DNA of 64,000 nt from Alphaproteobacteria bacterium. GTDB lineage: Bacteria > Pseudomonadota > Alphaproteobacteria > Paracaedibacterales > CAIULA01. Position 1 is the first letter of the stretch. Each line of letters begins with the position of its first letter. The translations under genes and the position numbers were made by a program. The stretch covers positions 21,591-85,590 of the forward strand of contig JAIEPD010000010.1 in NCBI GenBank assembly GCA_019749935.1. The letters are read 5' to 3'. Below are positions 1-7,306 of the stretch, one piece after another. The notes under the pieces were generated by a model. The model was given only the letters and a program-made list of their open reading frames with translations, was not told where the DNA came from and searched no databases.

Positions 1-1
1 T

Positions 2-682
2 ATTTCGATTGCTAAAAAATATACAAACCGTGGTCTTCAGTTCCTTGACCTGATTCAAGAAGGTAACATTGGATTGATGAAAGCCGTTGATAAGTTTGAA
101 TATAGGCGCGGCTACAAGTTTTCAACCTATGCGACTTGGTGGATCAGGCAGGCGATTACGCGTTCGATCGCGGATCAGGCGCGTACCATTCGTATTCCTG
201 TTCACATGATCGAAACAATTAATAAATTAGTCCGCACATCCCGTCAAATTATGCATGAAATTGGGCGCGAGCCAACTCCAGAGGAATTGGCTGAAAAGCT
301 GGTGATGCCTTTGGATAAGGTTCGTAAAGTCATGAAAATTGCAAAAGAACCGATCAGTCTTGAAACGCCAATCGGTGACGAGGAAGATAGCCATTTAGGT
401 GATTTTATCGAAGATAAAAACGCAGTTCTGCCAATTGAAGCTGCCATTCATGCTAACCTTCGTGAAACAACAACTCGCGTATTAGCAAGTTTAACGCCGC
501 GCGAGGAACGAGTCCTTCGTATGCGGTTTGGTATTGGAATGAATACAGATCATACTTTAGAAGAAGTCGGTCAACAGTTCGCTGTGACCCGTGAGCGTAT
601 TCGTCAGATCGAGGCTAAGGCGCTTCGTAAATTAAAACACCCAAGTCGTTCTCGTAAACTGAGAAGTTTCTTGGATACGTGA
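2..682 (+). CDS. rpoD: RNA polymerase sigma-70 factor RpoD, C-terminal part (5' end outside window)
   Basis: This is the primary sigma factor, which directs RNA polymerase to housekeeping promoters. The frame is open from base 2 with no start, so the gene begins before the window. The visible part starts inside region 2, including the region 2.3-2.4 hallmark [13 protein letters not shown], which melts and reads the -10 element. Region 3 follows, then region 4, whose [14 protein letters not shown] helix and closing [15 protein letters not shown] form the -35-binding helix-turn-helix. The C-terminus ([12 protein letters not shown]) is typical of the family. The TGA stop at 680-682 is directly followed by a dispersed repeat element. 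RpoH (43041-43928) is a separate gene, and the conserved region 4 here favours RpoD. Confidence 0.95.
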   Translation: MSIAKKYTNRGLQFLDLIQEGNIGLMKAVDKFEYRRGYKFSTYATWWIRQAITRSIADQARTIRIPVHMIETINKLVRTSRQIMHEIGREPTPEELAEKLVMPLDKVRKVMKIAKEPISLETPIGDEEDSHLGDFIEDKNAVLPIEAAIHANLRETTTRVLASLTPREERVLRMRFGIGMNTDHTLEEVGQQFAVTRERIRQIEAKALRKLKHPSRSRKLRSFLDT

Positions 683-810
683 TATACTCTTCGTGTTTCA
701 AATTCTGGGTTCGTTGTTTTTCGGGATCTTTCGGTAGTCATGTATTTCATATATATTCCGTTTCTTGCCCCTCAAACGCCTGCCCGGCTTTTTGAAAAAC
801 TTTGAGTATA
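683..810 (+). repeat. Dispersed palindromic element, copy 1
   Basis: This 128 bp element has inverted ends: TATACTC at the left and GAGTATA at the right, then TTTCAAA on the left against TTTTGAAA on the right. The interior matches 5454-5580 nearly base for base and 34771-34918 with more change. The shared cores are GGGTTCGTTGTTTTTCG and CCTCAAACGCCTGCC. The element begins at the base after the rpoD stop codon, so it may act as an rpoD 3' structure. It has no coding capacity of its own. Confidence 0.85.
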
Positions 811-842
811 GTTTGAAAACATATATAGGACGCAATCCACCG

Positions 843-880
843 CGTCATGGTGAGCAACGAAGTTGCGTAATCACCCAGGA
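843..880. repeat. REP-like palindrome
   Basis: CGTCATGGTGAGCAACGAAGTTGCGTAATCACC-type sequence. The arms are GGTGA (849-853) with GCAAC (854-858), pairing with GTTGC (862-866) and TCACC (871-875). It resembles the widespread CGTCATTGCGAGCAACGAAGTTGCG repetitive palindrome known from several intracellular bacteria. That resemblance is from memory and no second copy is seen in the window. Confidence 0.5.
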
Positions 881-931
881 ATCTTGAAATGTATTTGACG
901 CATATTTTAACTTTTTTCTTTTTTTAAAGCC

Positions 932-959
932 TTGATTTTGTCTAAGAAGTACCTATATT
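932..959 (+). promoter_or_regulatory. Probable sigma-70 promoter of the exported repeat protein
   Basis: The -35 box is TTGATT (932-937), the spacer is 16 bp and the -10 box is TATATT (954-959), about 25-40 bp before the candidate starts. The tmRNA gene has a similar TTGATT-16-TATTTT arrangement. Confidence 0.5.
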
Positions 960-996
960 GGGCATACTTAAATAACAGCTTATGAAAAGGACAATG

Positions 997-2301
997 ATGA
1001 TTAAAAAATTGCTATTAACAACAGTTCTGTGTTCAGCTTTCTTAGTAAATGCAAGCCAAGCAGCAGACTTTGGCATAGATTATGCTTCAGAATTTCCTGC
1101 TGTTGGTGAGCCAAGCCCAGCGTACCGTCTTAAGATGAATACTCTTCTCGCTGGTCTTAATGATGCAGTACGTCCAGACTATATAAAAGCAATGCATATG
1201 GCAGATGCTAAAGATCCGCTTAATGATTCTTTGCGCTATGATAGAATGGATGTGATTGGAAACGTGCCTCATGCATTATTAAGCGATGTCATGGGTTCAG
1301 CTTTAGAGCTCAGGACAAGAGGGACTTTAACGAGTGTTATTAGGGATTTATCCAAACTTAGAACCGACTCAGAAAAAGGCTCACATTATCAAACCTATAT
1401 CGCAGGATTGAGAAAAGTGAATTCAGGTTCTACAATTCTTGCAGATATTTATCACGTAGAGAAATTATCTCCAGATCGGGTTGTGCCGGTTACAGATAAA
1501 GTGTTGGACGTAGCACACAGATATCCTCAGTTGGCTAATTATTCACTGTTCGGTATCGTAGCAGACGCTAATCTTGAAACTTTTGAGGATTATTTGGCAG
1601 CTTTTGAAAGAGTGACTCCACAGATACCTGAAACACCTGAATCAGCTTCCAGTTCTGGTGCCTATGGACCTTCGGCAGCATTACCAATCCTTGTAAAAGT
1701 TCCGCATGACAACTTAAATGCTGTTACCGATAAGTTCCAAGGTGTAGCACAAAGATTTACTCAGTTGGCTAGTTCTTCACTGCTTGACATCGTAGCAAAT
1801 ACTACAGATCTCAGTTCTTTTGAGGATTATTTGGAAGCCTTTACAAGAGTCCTTCCACATGTAACAGATTCTAGTTCTGATACTTATGGACCTCTGGGTG
1901 CATTACGAACCCTTACAACAGTCCCACATGGCAACTTAAATGCTGTTACCGATAAGTTCTCAGCAGTAACACAGAGATTTCCTAAGTTGGCAGGTTCTTC
2001 TCTGTTCGGCATTATAGCAACGGCAGATCTTAATACTTTTGAGGACTATTTGAGTTCCTATACAGAAGTAGCTGCACACTTACCTGAGCGATTAAGTGCA
2101 TCAGATTCCAGTTCTGGTAATTTTGGGCCTGTGGTCATATTACAAGAGCTTGTAAAATTTAAGCATGAGAATCTACATAATGAGGTTACATCTTCTATTG
2201 ATGCAATAGAAAAGATAAAAGCAAATAAAAACTGGATTAGCTCTGGTTACCATGACTTTGCTAATATTATTAGACACGCAAAGCATTATCTCGAGTCGTA
2301 A
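997..2301 (+). CDS. Exported protein with three tandem ~75-residue repeats, function unknown
   Basis: I do not recognise a family. The N-terminus is a clear Sec signal peptide (MIKKLLLTTVLCSAFLVNA, probable cleavage after SQA). In-frame ATGs lie at 982, 994 and 997. The AAAGGA at 986-991 sits best for 997, so I chose that; 982 gives 439 residues. The mature protein has an N-terminal segment without obvious repeats and then three related units. Each carries VTDK, then AQRF or HRYP, then FGI(V/I)A, then TFEDYL, then YGP or FGP. The TFEDYL codons are 79 and then 73 codons apart. Serine-rich linkers separate the units. Exported repeat proteins of this kind often mediate surface or host contacts, but nothing here shows that. 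A strong hairpin terminator follows. Confidence 0.8.
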   Translation: MIKKLLLTTVLCSAFLVNASQAADFGIDYASEFPAVGEPSPAYRLKMNTLLAGLNDAVRPDYIKAMHMADAKDPLNDSLRYDRMDVIGNVPHALLSDVMGSALELRTRGTLTSVIRDLSKLRTDSEKGSHYQTYIAGLRKVNSGSTILADIYHVEKLSPDRVVPVTDKVLDVAHRYPQLANYSLFGIVADANLETFEDYLAAFERVTPQIPETPESASSSGAYGPSAALPILVKVPHDNLNAVTDKFQGVAQRFTQLASSSLLDIVANTTDLSSFEDYLEAFTRVLPHVTDSSSDTYGPLGALRTLTTVPHGNLNAVTDKFSAVTQRFPKLAGSSLFGIIATADLNTFEDYLSSYTEVAAHLPERLSASDSSSGNFGPVVILQELVKFKHENLHNEVTSSIDAIEKIKANKNWISSGYHDFANIIRHAKHYLES

Positions 2302-2326
2302 TCTATTGACTTGAATCATTGTAAGT

Positions 2327-2358
2327 CTTGCTGGGATTTTTAATTAAAACCTAGCAAG
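2327..2358 (+). terminator. Hairpin downstream of the repeat-protein gene
   Basis: CTTGCTGGG pairs with CCTAGCAAG around an AT-rich loop. There is no strong T-run directly after it, so it is probably a mRNA 3' structure that works with the next hairpin. Confidence 0.4.
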
Positions 2359-2365
2359 ATCAGTG

Positions 2366-2399
2366 AATCTCCACAGACTGATGTCTCTGGAGATTTTTT
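2366..2399 (+). terminator. Rho-independent terminator
   Basis: AATCTCCA pairs with TGGAGATT and is followed by TTTTTATT. It is 65 bp past the stop of the exported repeat protein. Confidence 0.75.
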
Positions 2400-2401
2400 A
2401 T

Positions 2402-2661
2402 TGTAGTTTTTCTTATTTTTTGCGATATCTTTCCCAAAGCTTTTTCCTCTAACCACTCACTATCAAAAAGCGAACTGAAATCTTGTTTCCAATTTAAAGA
2501 GAAGAGCTGTTGCAGTTTTTCTTCAAAAAAAGCACACTTTTTAATACATTAATTTATTTTTTTGATATTTTTTTTATTTTTAACTGGTATTTTGGAATCA
2601 AAAGAGCTATTCATTTCAATAAAAAATGTCATTATAAAATATTTTATATTTCTTCCTCATA
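2402..2661. other. AT-rich intergenic region before the luxR-type gene
   Basis: No supported gene. A minus-strand frame is open from about 2549 to 2360, but it lacks a start codon and runs through the terminator. It could be a gene remnant; I treat it as unsupported. The last ~100 bp are extremely AT-rich and presumably hold the promoter of the downstream regulator. Confidence 0.4.
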
Positions 2662-3363
2662 ATGAATAATAAAAAGAGTATAGAGCTTCTGCTTTCACGC
2701 CTTCGTGAAGAAGATTCATTTTTAGGTCTCCAACAGGTTTTTACAGAAATCTGTCATCATTATTCGCTAGATCAATTTTTTCTTGGGTCCTATCAGTACT
2801 CTAAAGAAAGTATGTTAGATTTTGAATTTTTCTCAAGCAGCTATAGAATTGATTGGATTGAGCGTTATACGAGAAAACAATATAACTTACACGATCCACG
2901 TTTGAAAAAGCTTGGAAAAATGAGTTTTCCTTTTTCTTGGGATTTAACAAAAAAAGATAAAGATCTAACTCCAATTCAGCAAAGAATCTTCGCCGAAGCA
3001 TCTGACTTTGCTATCCAAAAGGGGTTAACAATCCCTTTTCTAGTGAAAAAGGATTCCCTATTGATTCTTTCAGTACTTAATGAGAAAAAAATCCATCCCG
3101 AAGCTTTGCATGCTCTGTGGTTCGCAGCAGGCATTTATGTTGAGAAGAAAAAATTTTTTGAATCTAAAACGATAATAACTGGATTAACTCAACGTGAGCA
3201 TCAAGTTCTTCAATTAAAGTCTGAAGGCTATTATATAAAAGAAGTTGCTGAAAAACTTCAAGTTTCTGAACATACGATCGTTTTTCATCTCAGAAATATT
3301 AAAGAAAAGCTACATGCTAAATCAATTGATCATACGATGTATAAATTTGGTGCTGCATTATAA
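2662..3363 (+). CDS. LuxR-family transcriptional regulator with autoinducer-binding domain (LuxR solo)
   Basis: A DNA-binding regulator of the LuxR/TraR class, 233 residues, the usual length. Residues ~20-160 form the autoinducer-binding domain. The six positions conserved in acyl-homoserine-lactone receptors (TraR W57, Y61, D70, P71, W85, G113) appear as W65, Y69, D78, P79, W93 and G121, a uniform shift of 8. Residues ~170-230 form the LuxR helix-turn-helix (LTQREHQVLQL, then VAEKLQVSEHTIVFHLRNI). No LuxI-type synthase lies in the window, so it is a candidate solo that senses a signal made by another gene, another bacterium or the host. The ligand and regulon are unknown. Confidence 0.85.
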   Translation: MNNKKSIELLLSRLREEDSFLGLQQVFTEICHHYSLDQFFLGSYQYSKESMLDFEFFSSSYRIDWIERYTRKQYNLHDPRLKKLGKMSFPFSWDLTKKDKDLTPIQQRIFAEASDFAIQKGLTIPFLVKKDSLLILSVLNEKKIHPEALHALWFAAGIYVEKKKFFESKTIITGLTQREHQVLQLKSEGYYIKEVAEKLQVSEHTIVFHLRNIKEKLHAKSIDHTMYKFGAAL

Positions 3364-3394
3364 CAAAAAAGCAATTCTTCTCTGAATATACCAT

Positions 3395-3898
3395 TTAGGT
3401 GAAGTGAACATTTGACTGACCTGTTTCCTCTAACCACCTCCAATCAAAATGGGGTCCCGGGTCGCGTTTACGATTCGGCGAGATATCACTGTGTCCAACA
3501 ATATGTTTAATGGGGTGGCGTTTCTTTAAATTTTTTAAAAGAAATACTAAAGCCTCCATTTGTATTAATGGATAGGGCGGCCAGTGCCCGTGCAATAGGA
3601 AATAATTATAGCCGTGGTTTTGCAGCTCAATTCCTATTGAAAAATTATTCACATTATCTTTTCCATTCCAATGGCTAACGCCGGCATGCCACGCACGCTT
3701 TTCATCATCAACCAATTGGTAGATCGTTCCGTCCCCATCAATCAGATAATGCGAACTCACTTCGGCTTTTGGATCACATAATCTTTTTAGGGAAACCTCA
3801 GCATTTTCCATGTCAGTATAATGAATGACAACAGTATCAATAATTGTGTCATCAGGGCGGTCATTAAAGTTAGGGGAAGGCCTTGTAATAATGTTCAT
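3395..3898 (-). CDS. ampD: N-acetylmuramoyl-L-alanine amidase, AmpD-like
   Basis: A zinc amidase of the Amidase_2 family that cleaves the MurNAc-L-alanine bond. At 167 residues and without a signal peptide it fits cytosolic AmpD, which acts on recycled anhydro-muropeptides. The zinc ligands are visible: H26 (VVIHYTD), H136 (IVGHSDI) and D146 in the RKRDPG motif, with the AmpD spacing of 10 between the last two. SSHYLI and the AWHAG segment are typical of the fold. Its start lies 5 bp below the end of the GspE-type gene, so the two are probably co-transcribed on the minus strand. A role in peptidoglycan recycling follows from the family. Confidence 0.88.
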   Translation of the reverse strand: MNIITRPSPNFNDRPDDTIIDTVVIHYTDMENAEVSLKRLCDPKAEVSSHYLIDGDGTIYQLVDDEKRAWHAGVSHWNGKDNVNNFSIGIELQNHGYNYFLLHGHWPPYPLIQMEALVFLLKNLKKRHPIKHIVGHSDISPNRKRDPGPHFDWRWLEETGQSNVHFT

Positions 3899-3903
3899 AT
3901 CGC

Positions 3904-5526
3904 TTAAAAAGAAGAATGAAGGGATCCTAATATCCGTTTTACTTCACTTTTTGTTGTAATGCCATCTGCTACTTTTTTTAAAGCACTATCATTCAGGGTT
4001 TGGTAGTTTTTAGTATGTGCCATTTTTAAAATATCCAATCGACTGGCATTTTTCGATACCAAGGCATCTAAATCATCATCAAAAGGCAATATTTCTGCAA
4101 TTAAGGTGCGGCCTTTATAACCTAATTGATCACATATCTCGCACCCGTTGGCTTTGCAATCTGTACAGCATTTTCGAACCAGACGCTGGGCAACAGCACA
4201 AATAATATTTCCAGCTAATAAGGATGGATCAAGGCCTAAATCGATTAACCTGGAGGTCACTCCAAAACTATCATTTGCGTGAAGCGTTGCAATCACCAAA
4301 TGACCTGTCATGGCAGAGCGAAGGGCCATTTTTGCCGTTTCTTCGTCTCTTATTTCTCCTATAAAAATTACGTCAGGATCTTGACGCAGAATTGAACGCA
4401 CACCATCAGCAAAATCAATCATGGCGCCTTCACGAATTTCTGTTTGCCTAATCCCGGGTAATTGATATTCAACGGGTTCCTCTAAGGTCATGATATTGCG
4501 GCTTTCATAATCCATCTGAGAAAAAAGGGCATATAAAGTGGTTGTTTTTCCAGAACCTGTGGGACCGCTTAGAATAATCAGTCCTTGAGGGGAAGTAGAT
4601 GCATGTTTTAGATAATCAATATGCTCTTTAGTGAAGCCCAATTCATCTAAGGTTAGCAGAGTTTTGTCCGTATTCAGTAGCCTAATGACAATGTTCTCAC
4701 CAAAAATAGTAGGGTGAGTTGAAAGGCGAAAATCAATTTCATAACCTATAATTTGACGATGAAATCGACCGCTTTGAGGGCGCCTTGATTCAGCAATGTC
4801 CAGGTTTGCCATGATTTTAAGGCGCACACATAACTGAGGCCAATAGGATTTATGCAAAACTTGCAAAGTTCTAAGGATACCGTCAAGACGATAACGAATG
4901 GTAACCGTTTGGTTTTCAGGCTGGAAATGAAGATCAGACGCTCCTTTTCGAATAGCGTGCGCTAAAATAGATTCAACCATTTCAACAATGGCATCTTGCG
5001 GTTCAGCTAAAGAATGATGGCCATGATAGAGAGCATCAATTGCATTTTCAATCTGTGCTGGATCACCATGATAAAGCTGAATGTTAGGGGGAGTTCCAAC
5101 AACTTCAAATAAATGAGACTTTAAGCTATCCACCAACAAGATGTTTTCAGGATCTGCCATAGAGATTGAAATTAAAGAATCTGTTTTAGAAAAGGCAATG
5201 GCTCGGTGATCTCGCCAAATCTGAGCTGTCAAGAGAAAGGCAGGTTCTTTATCAATTGAAAGAGTCTTTAAATTAATTGCAGGAAATCCTGTTACCAAAG
5301 ATAAAGTTTCTTGCAAGGCCTGAGGCGCTACTAATTTAAGGTCAACCAGAATCTCCCCAAGTAATCTGGGGCGACGACGTTTTTCTTCTTCGGCTGCTTG
5401 GAGTTGATCAAACGTAATTAATCCTTGCTCGATAAGGATATCTTTCAACCGTTTATACCCCTCGTGTTTTAAATTCCGGGTTCGTTGTTTTTCGGGATCT
5501 GCGGTACTCATGTATTTCATATACAC
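3904..5526 (-). CDS. GspE/PilB-type secretion or pilus assembly ATPase
   Basis: A hexameric cytoplasmic ATPase that powers type II secretion or type IV pilus assembly, 540 residues. Residues ~25-160 form the N-terminal GspE/PilB domain. The Walker A motif GPTGSGKTT is at 321-329. An Asp box and the Walker B segment DPDVIFIGEIRDEET lie at ~383-397, with the His box LHAND nearby. A zinc-finger-like CCTDC...CEIC pair is at ~453-465. The first ~24 residues, including all candidate ATG starts (5526, 5520, 5511), are encoded by dispersed element copy 2. Prepilin peptidase (10927-11625) and a pseudopilin (33936-34685) are encoded elsewhere in the window. Whether it serves secretion or pili cannot be decided from sequence. 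Confidence 0.9.
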   Translation of the reverse strand: MYMKYMSTADPEKQRTRNLKHEGYKRLKDILIEQGLITFDQLQAAEEEKRRRPRLLGEILVDLKLVAPQALQETLSLVTGFPAINLKTLSIDKEPAFLLTAQIWRDHRAIAFSKTDSLISISMADPENILLVDSLKSHLFEVVGTPPNIQLYHGDPAQIENAIDALYHGHHSLAEPQDAIVEMVESILAHAIRKGASDLHFQPENQTVTIRYRLDGILRTLQVLHKSYWPQLCVRLKIMANLDIAESRRPQSGRFHRQIIGYEIDFRLSTHPTIFGENIVIRLLNTDKTLLTLDELGFTKEHIDYLKHASTSPQGLIILSGPTGSGKTTTLYALFSQMDYESRNIMTLEEPVEYQLPGIRQTEIREGAMIDFADGVRSILRQDPDVIFIGEIRDEETAKMALRSAMTGHLVIATLHANDSFGVTSRLIDLGLDPSLLAGNIICAVAQRLVRKCCTDCKANGCEICDQLGYKGRTLIAEILPFDDDLDALVSKNASRLDILKMAHTKNYQTLNDSALKKVADGITTKSEVKRILGSLHSSF

Positions 5527-5580
5527 TCCGTTCCTTGCCCCTCAAACGCCTGCCCGGCTTTTTGAAACGCTTTGGGTATG
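5454..5580 (+). repeat. Dispersed palindromic element, copy 2
   Basis: A 127 bp near-copy of 683-810. Its ends are TATACCC and GGGTATG, so both sides changed together relative to copy 1 (TATACTC/GAGTATA), which argues that the pairing is kept. It overlaps the 5' end of the GspE-type gene and supplies that gene's start codons. Confidence 0.85.
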
Positions 5581-5688
5581 TTGGGGTTTAATTGCGGCGA
5601 AATCACAAGAAATTACTTTTTTACTCAACAGTCTCTATAAAAAACGATACTCTGTGATCATTAAAAATTCGTTAGCAGATCTAAAATT

Positions 5689-6501
5689 ATGATTCTTAAA
5701 TCCGGTTTATATCTTGTTGCAACGCCTATTGGGAATTTAGAGGATATAACCTTAAGGGCCCTTGATGTTTTAAAGGAATGCGATACCATTATTTGCGAAG
5801 ACAGTCGTGTGAGTCGGAAGCTGTTGTCAGCTTATAATATCGAAAAGCCTTTGATGGTTTATCATGATCACAACGCTGAACTGATGAGACCTAAGGTTTT
5901 AGAAAAACTGCAAGCAGGAGAGAAAATGGCATTTATCACGGATGCTGGGATGCCGCTTATTTCAGACCCTGGTTATAAGCTTGTTAAAATGTGCCGCGAA
6001 AATGAGGTTTATATGACCGTTATTCCTGGGGCCTCATCCGTTTTAGCGGGGATTGTTTTATCAGGCATGCCAAGTGATAAGTTTACTTTTTGTGGGTTTG
6101 CAGAACCTGGAAAATTTGAGGAATTTGCATCCTATCATTCAACATTGGTGTTTTTTGAATCAGCTCCTCGTCTTGTGAAAACCTTGGAAAAAATGGGTTC
6201 GATATTTTTAAACCGTAATGTGGCAGTGGTGCGTGAAATAACTAAAATGTTTGAAGAAACGCAAACAGGTTCCTTTTTAGAAATGATTGATCATTTTACA
6301 AAACATCCTGCACGCGGTGAGATTGTACTTTGTTTAAGTCCACCGGCATCTACCGAGGCAAGCGAAGACAAGATTGATGATCTTTTAAAAAAAGCGCTTT
6401 CTGAAATGTCAGTCAAAGACGCGAGTGAGATGGTGGCGAAAATATTAGGATTGCCAAAGAAAAAAGTTTATCAACGGGCACTGGAGCTTAAAAGCCTATA
6501 A
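5689..6501 (+). CDS. rsmI: 16S rRNA (cytidine1402-2'-O)-methyltransferase RsmI
   Basis: A SAM-dependent methyltransferase of the tetrapyrrole methylase fold that 2'-O-methylates C1402 in the ribosomal P site. The 270 residues match the family. Diagnostic motifs run in order: LYLVATPIGNLEDITLRAL at the N-terminus, then CEDSRVSRKLL, ITDAGMPLISDPG and VIPGASSVLAGIVLSGMP. The C-terminal region (VKDASEMVAKILGLPKKKVYQRAL) is the usual RsmI tail helix. In many bacteria rsmI is next to yraN and a lipoprotein gene; here it stands alone after repeat copy 2. The ATG at 5689 immediately precedes the conserved N-terminus. Confidence 0.95.
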   Translation: MILKSGLYLVATPIGNLEDITLRALDVLKECDTIICEDSRVSRKLLSAYNIEKPLMVYHDHNAELMRPKVLEKLQAGEKMAFITDAGMPLISDPGYKLVKMCRENEVYMTVIPGASSVLAGIVLSGMPSDKFTFCGFAEPGKFEEFASYHSTLVFFESAPRLVKTLEKMGSIFLNRNVAVVREITKMFEETQTGSFLEMIDHFTKHPARGEIVLCLSPPASTEASEDKIDDLLKKALSEMSVKDASEMVAKILGLPKKKVYQRALELKSL

Positions 6502-6590
6502 TTTATCTCCGTAAAAAATACATATAATAGGACGAGTAGGTATTTAGTATTTTCTTCTTATAAAAATTAACTAATAATTGTGAGGAAAGA

Positions 6591-7250
6591 ATGATTAAAA
6601 AAATAATCCCCTTTTTGTATGTATTGTGCTTAGGAATATGTGCGGTTAGTGCGTCAGATCCAGAAGAGTTAAAATCAGAAAGTTTTGCTTTGATGGTAAT
6701 GGTTTCTAAAGATGTAGGCGATGCTTTTTATGATGAATTGGGCAAGCCGCACTTTAAAAGAGCTTTATGGGATGGTGATGATTACCATGTCACTGTTGGG
6801 TTTGTTGAAAATGTAAGTGGCCTTGATAAAGCAGCCTTTAAAAGCCATTTTAATGGGTTTTTATCGAGCGCTGTAGAAGAGGGTCTGACCTTTAAAGTAT
6901 CTGAGGTAGGGTTGATTAAGGGAGTGTTTTTCTCTTCCGAAGAAGTGACTGCCGCATCAGGTATCTTATTTGCTCCTGGTAGCACATCTCATGTAGTTGT
7001 TGTGCCGGAGGATGCAAAGTCTTTTCAAAATATCAATAAACGGCTGAATGAAGAGCTTTCAAGGTATTTAGATGGAAGATATAAATTAAATGAATTCACT
7101 TGTCCCGAAACCTTCGTTCCTCATATTACCTTAGGGGCACGTGCTGGAGTGGATGCAGAAGTTTCTGTAGATAAGGTAGATGAAACGTTAACTTCTCTTG
7201 AATTTCTGAAGGGAAGAGAATTAGTCCTTAATACAATTTTGATAAGCTAA
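6591..7250 (+). CDS. Exported 2H phosphoesterase-like protein
   Basis: This 219-residue protein has a Sec signal peptide (MIKKIIPFLYVLCLGICAVSA). The mature part carries two H-x-T motifs: H66-V-T68 (YHVTVGF) and H178-I-T180 (FVPHITLG). They are ~112 residues apart and each sits in a hydrophobic strand. That pair is the catalytic signature of the 2H phosphoesterase superfamily (LigT, cyclic phosphodiesterases, 2'-5' oligoadenylate phosphodiesterases), which cleaves 2',5' or cyclic phosphodiester bonds. Members are normally cytosolic, so the export signal is unusual. The substrate cannot be read from the sequence; cyclic nucleotides or 2'-5' oligoadenylates in a host are possible. GTGAGGAAAGA before the ATG is a good ribosome site. 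Confidence 0.7.
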   Translation: MIKKIIPFLYVLCLGICAVSASDPEELKSESFALMVMVSKDVGDAFYDELGKPHFKRALWDGDDYHVTVGFVENVSGLDKAAFKSHFNGFLSSAVEEGLTFKVSEVGLIKGVFFSSEEVTAASGILFAPGSTSHVVVVPEDAKSFQNINKRLNEELSRYLDGRYKLNEFTCPETFVPHITLGARAGVDAEVSVDKVDETLTSLEFLKGRELVLNTILIS

Positions 7251-7254
7251 ATAA

Positions 7255-7287
7255 ATTACCCTCACCTTATTTCTGGGTGAGGGTAAT
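7255..7287. terminator. Bidirectional terminator
   Basis: ATTACCCTCACC and GGTGAGGGTAAT form a ~12 bp stem with T-rich flanks on both sides. It lies between the convergent 2H-phosphoesterase-like gene and the truncated CapD-like gene. Confidence 0.85.
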
Positions 7288-7306
7288 AATTTCTCTCAAT
7301 GATTCT

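Noticed and set aside
2360..2549. Minus-strand open frame of ~62 codons with plausible protein-like composition (LNWKQDFSSLFDSEWLEE)
   Set aside because: It has no start codon, is bounded upstream by a stop and runs through a strong terminator of the upstream gene. At most it is a remnant.
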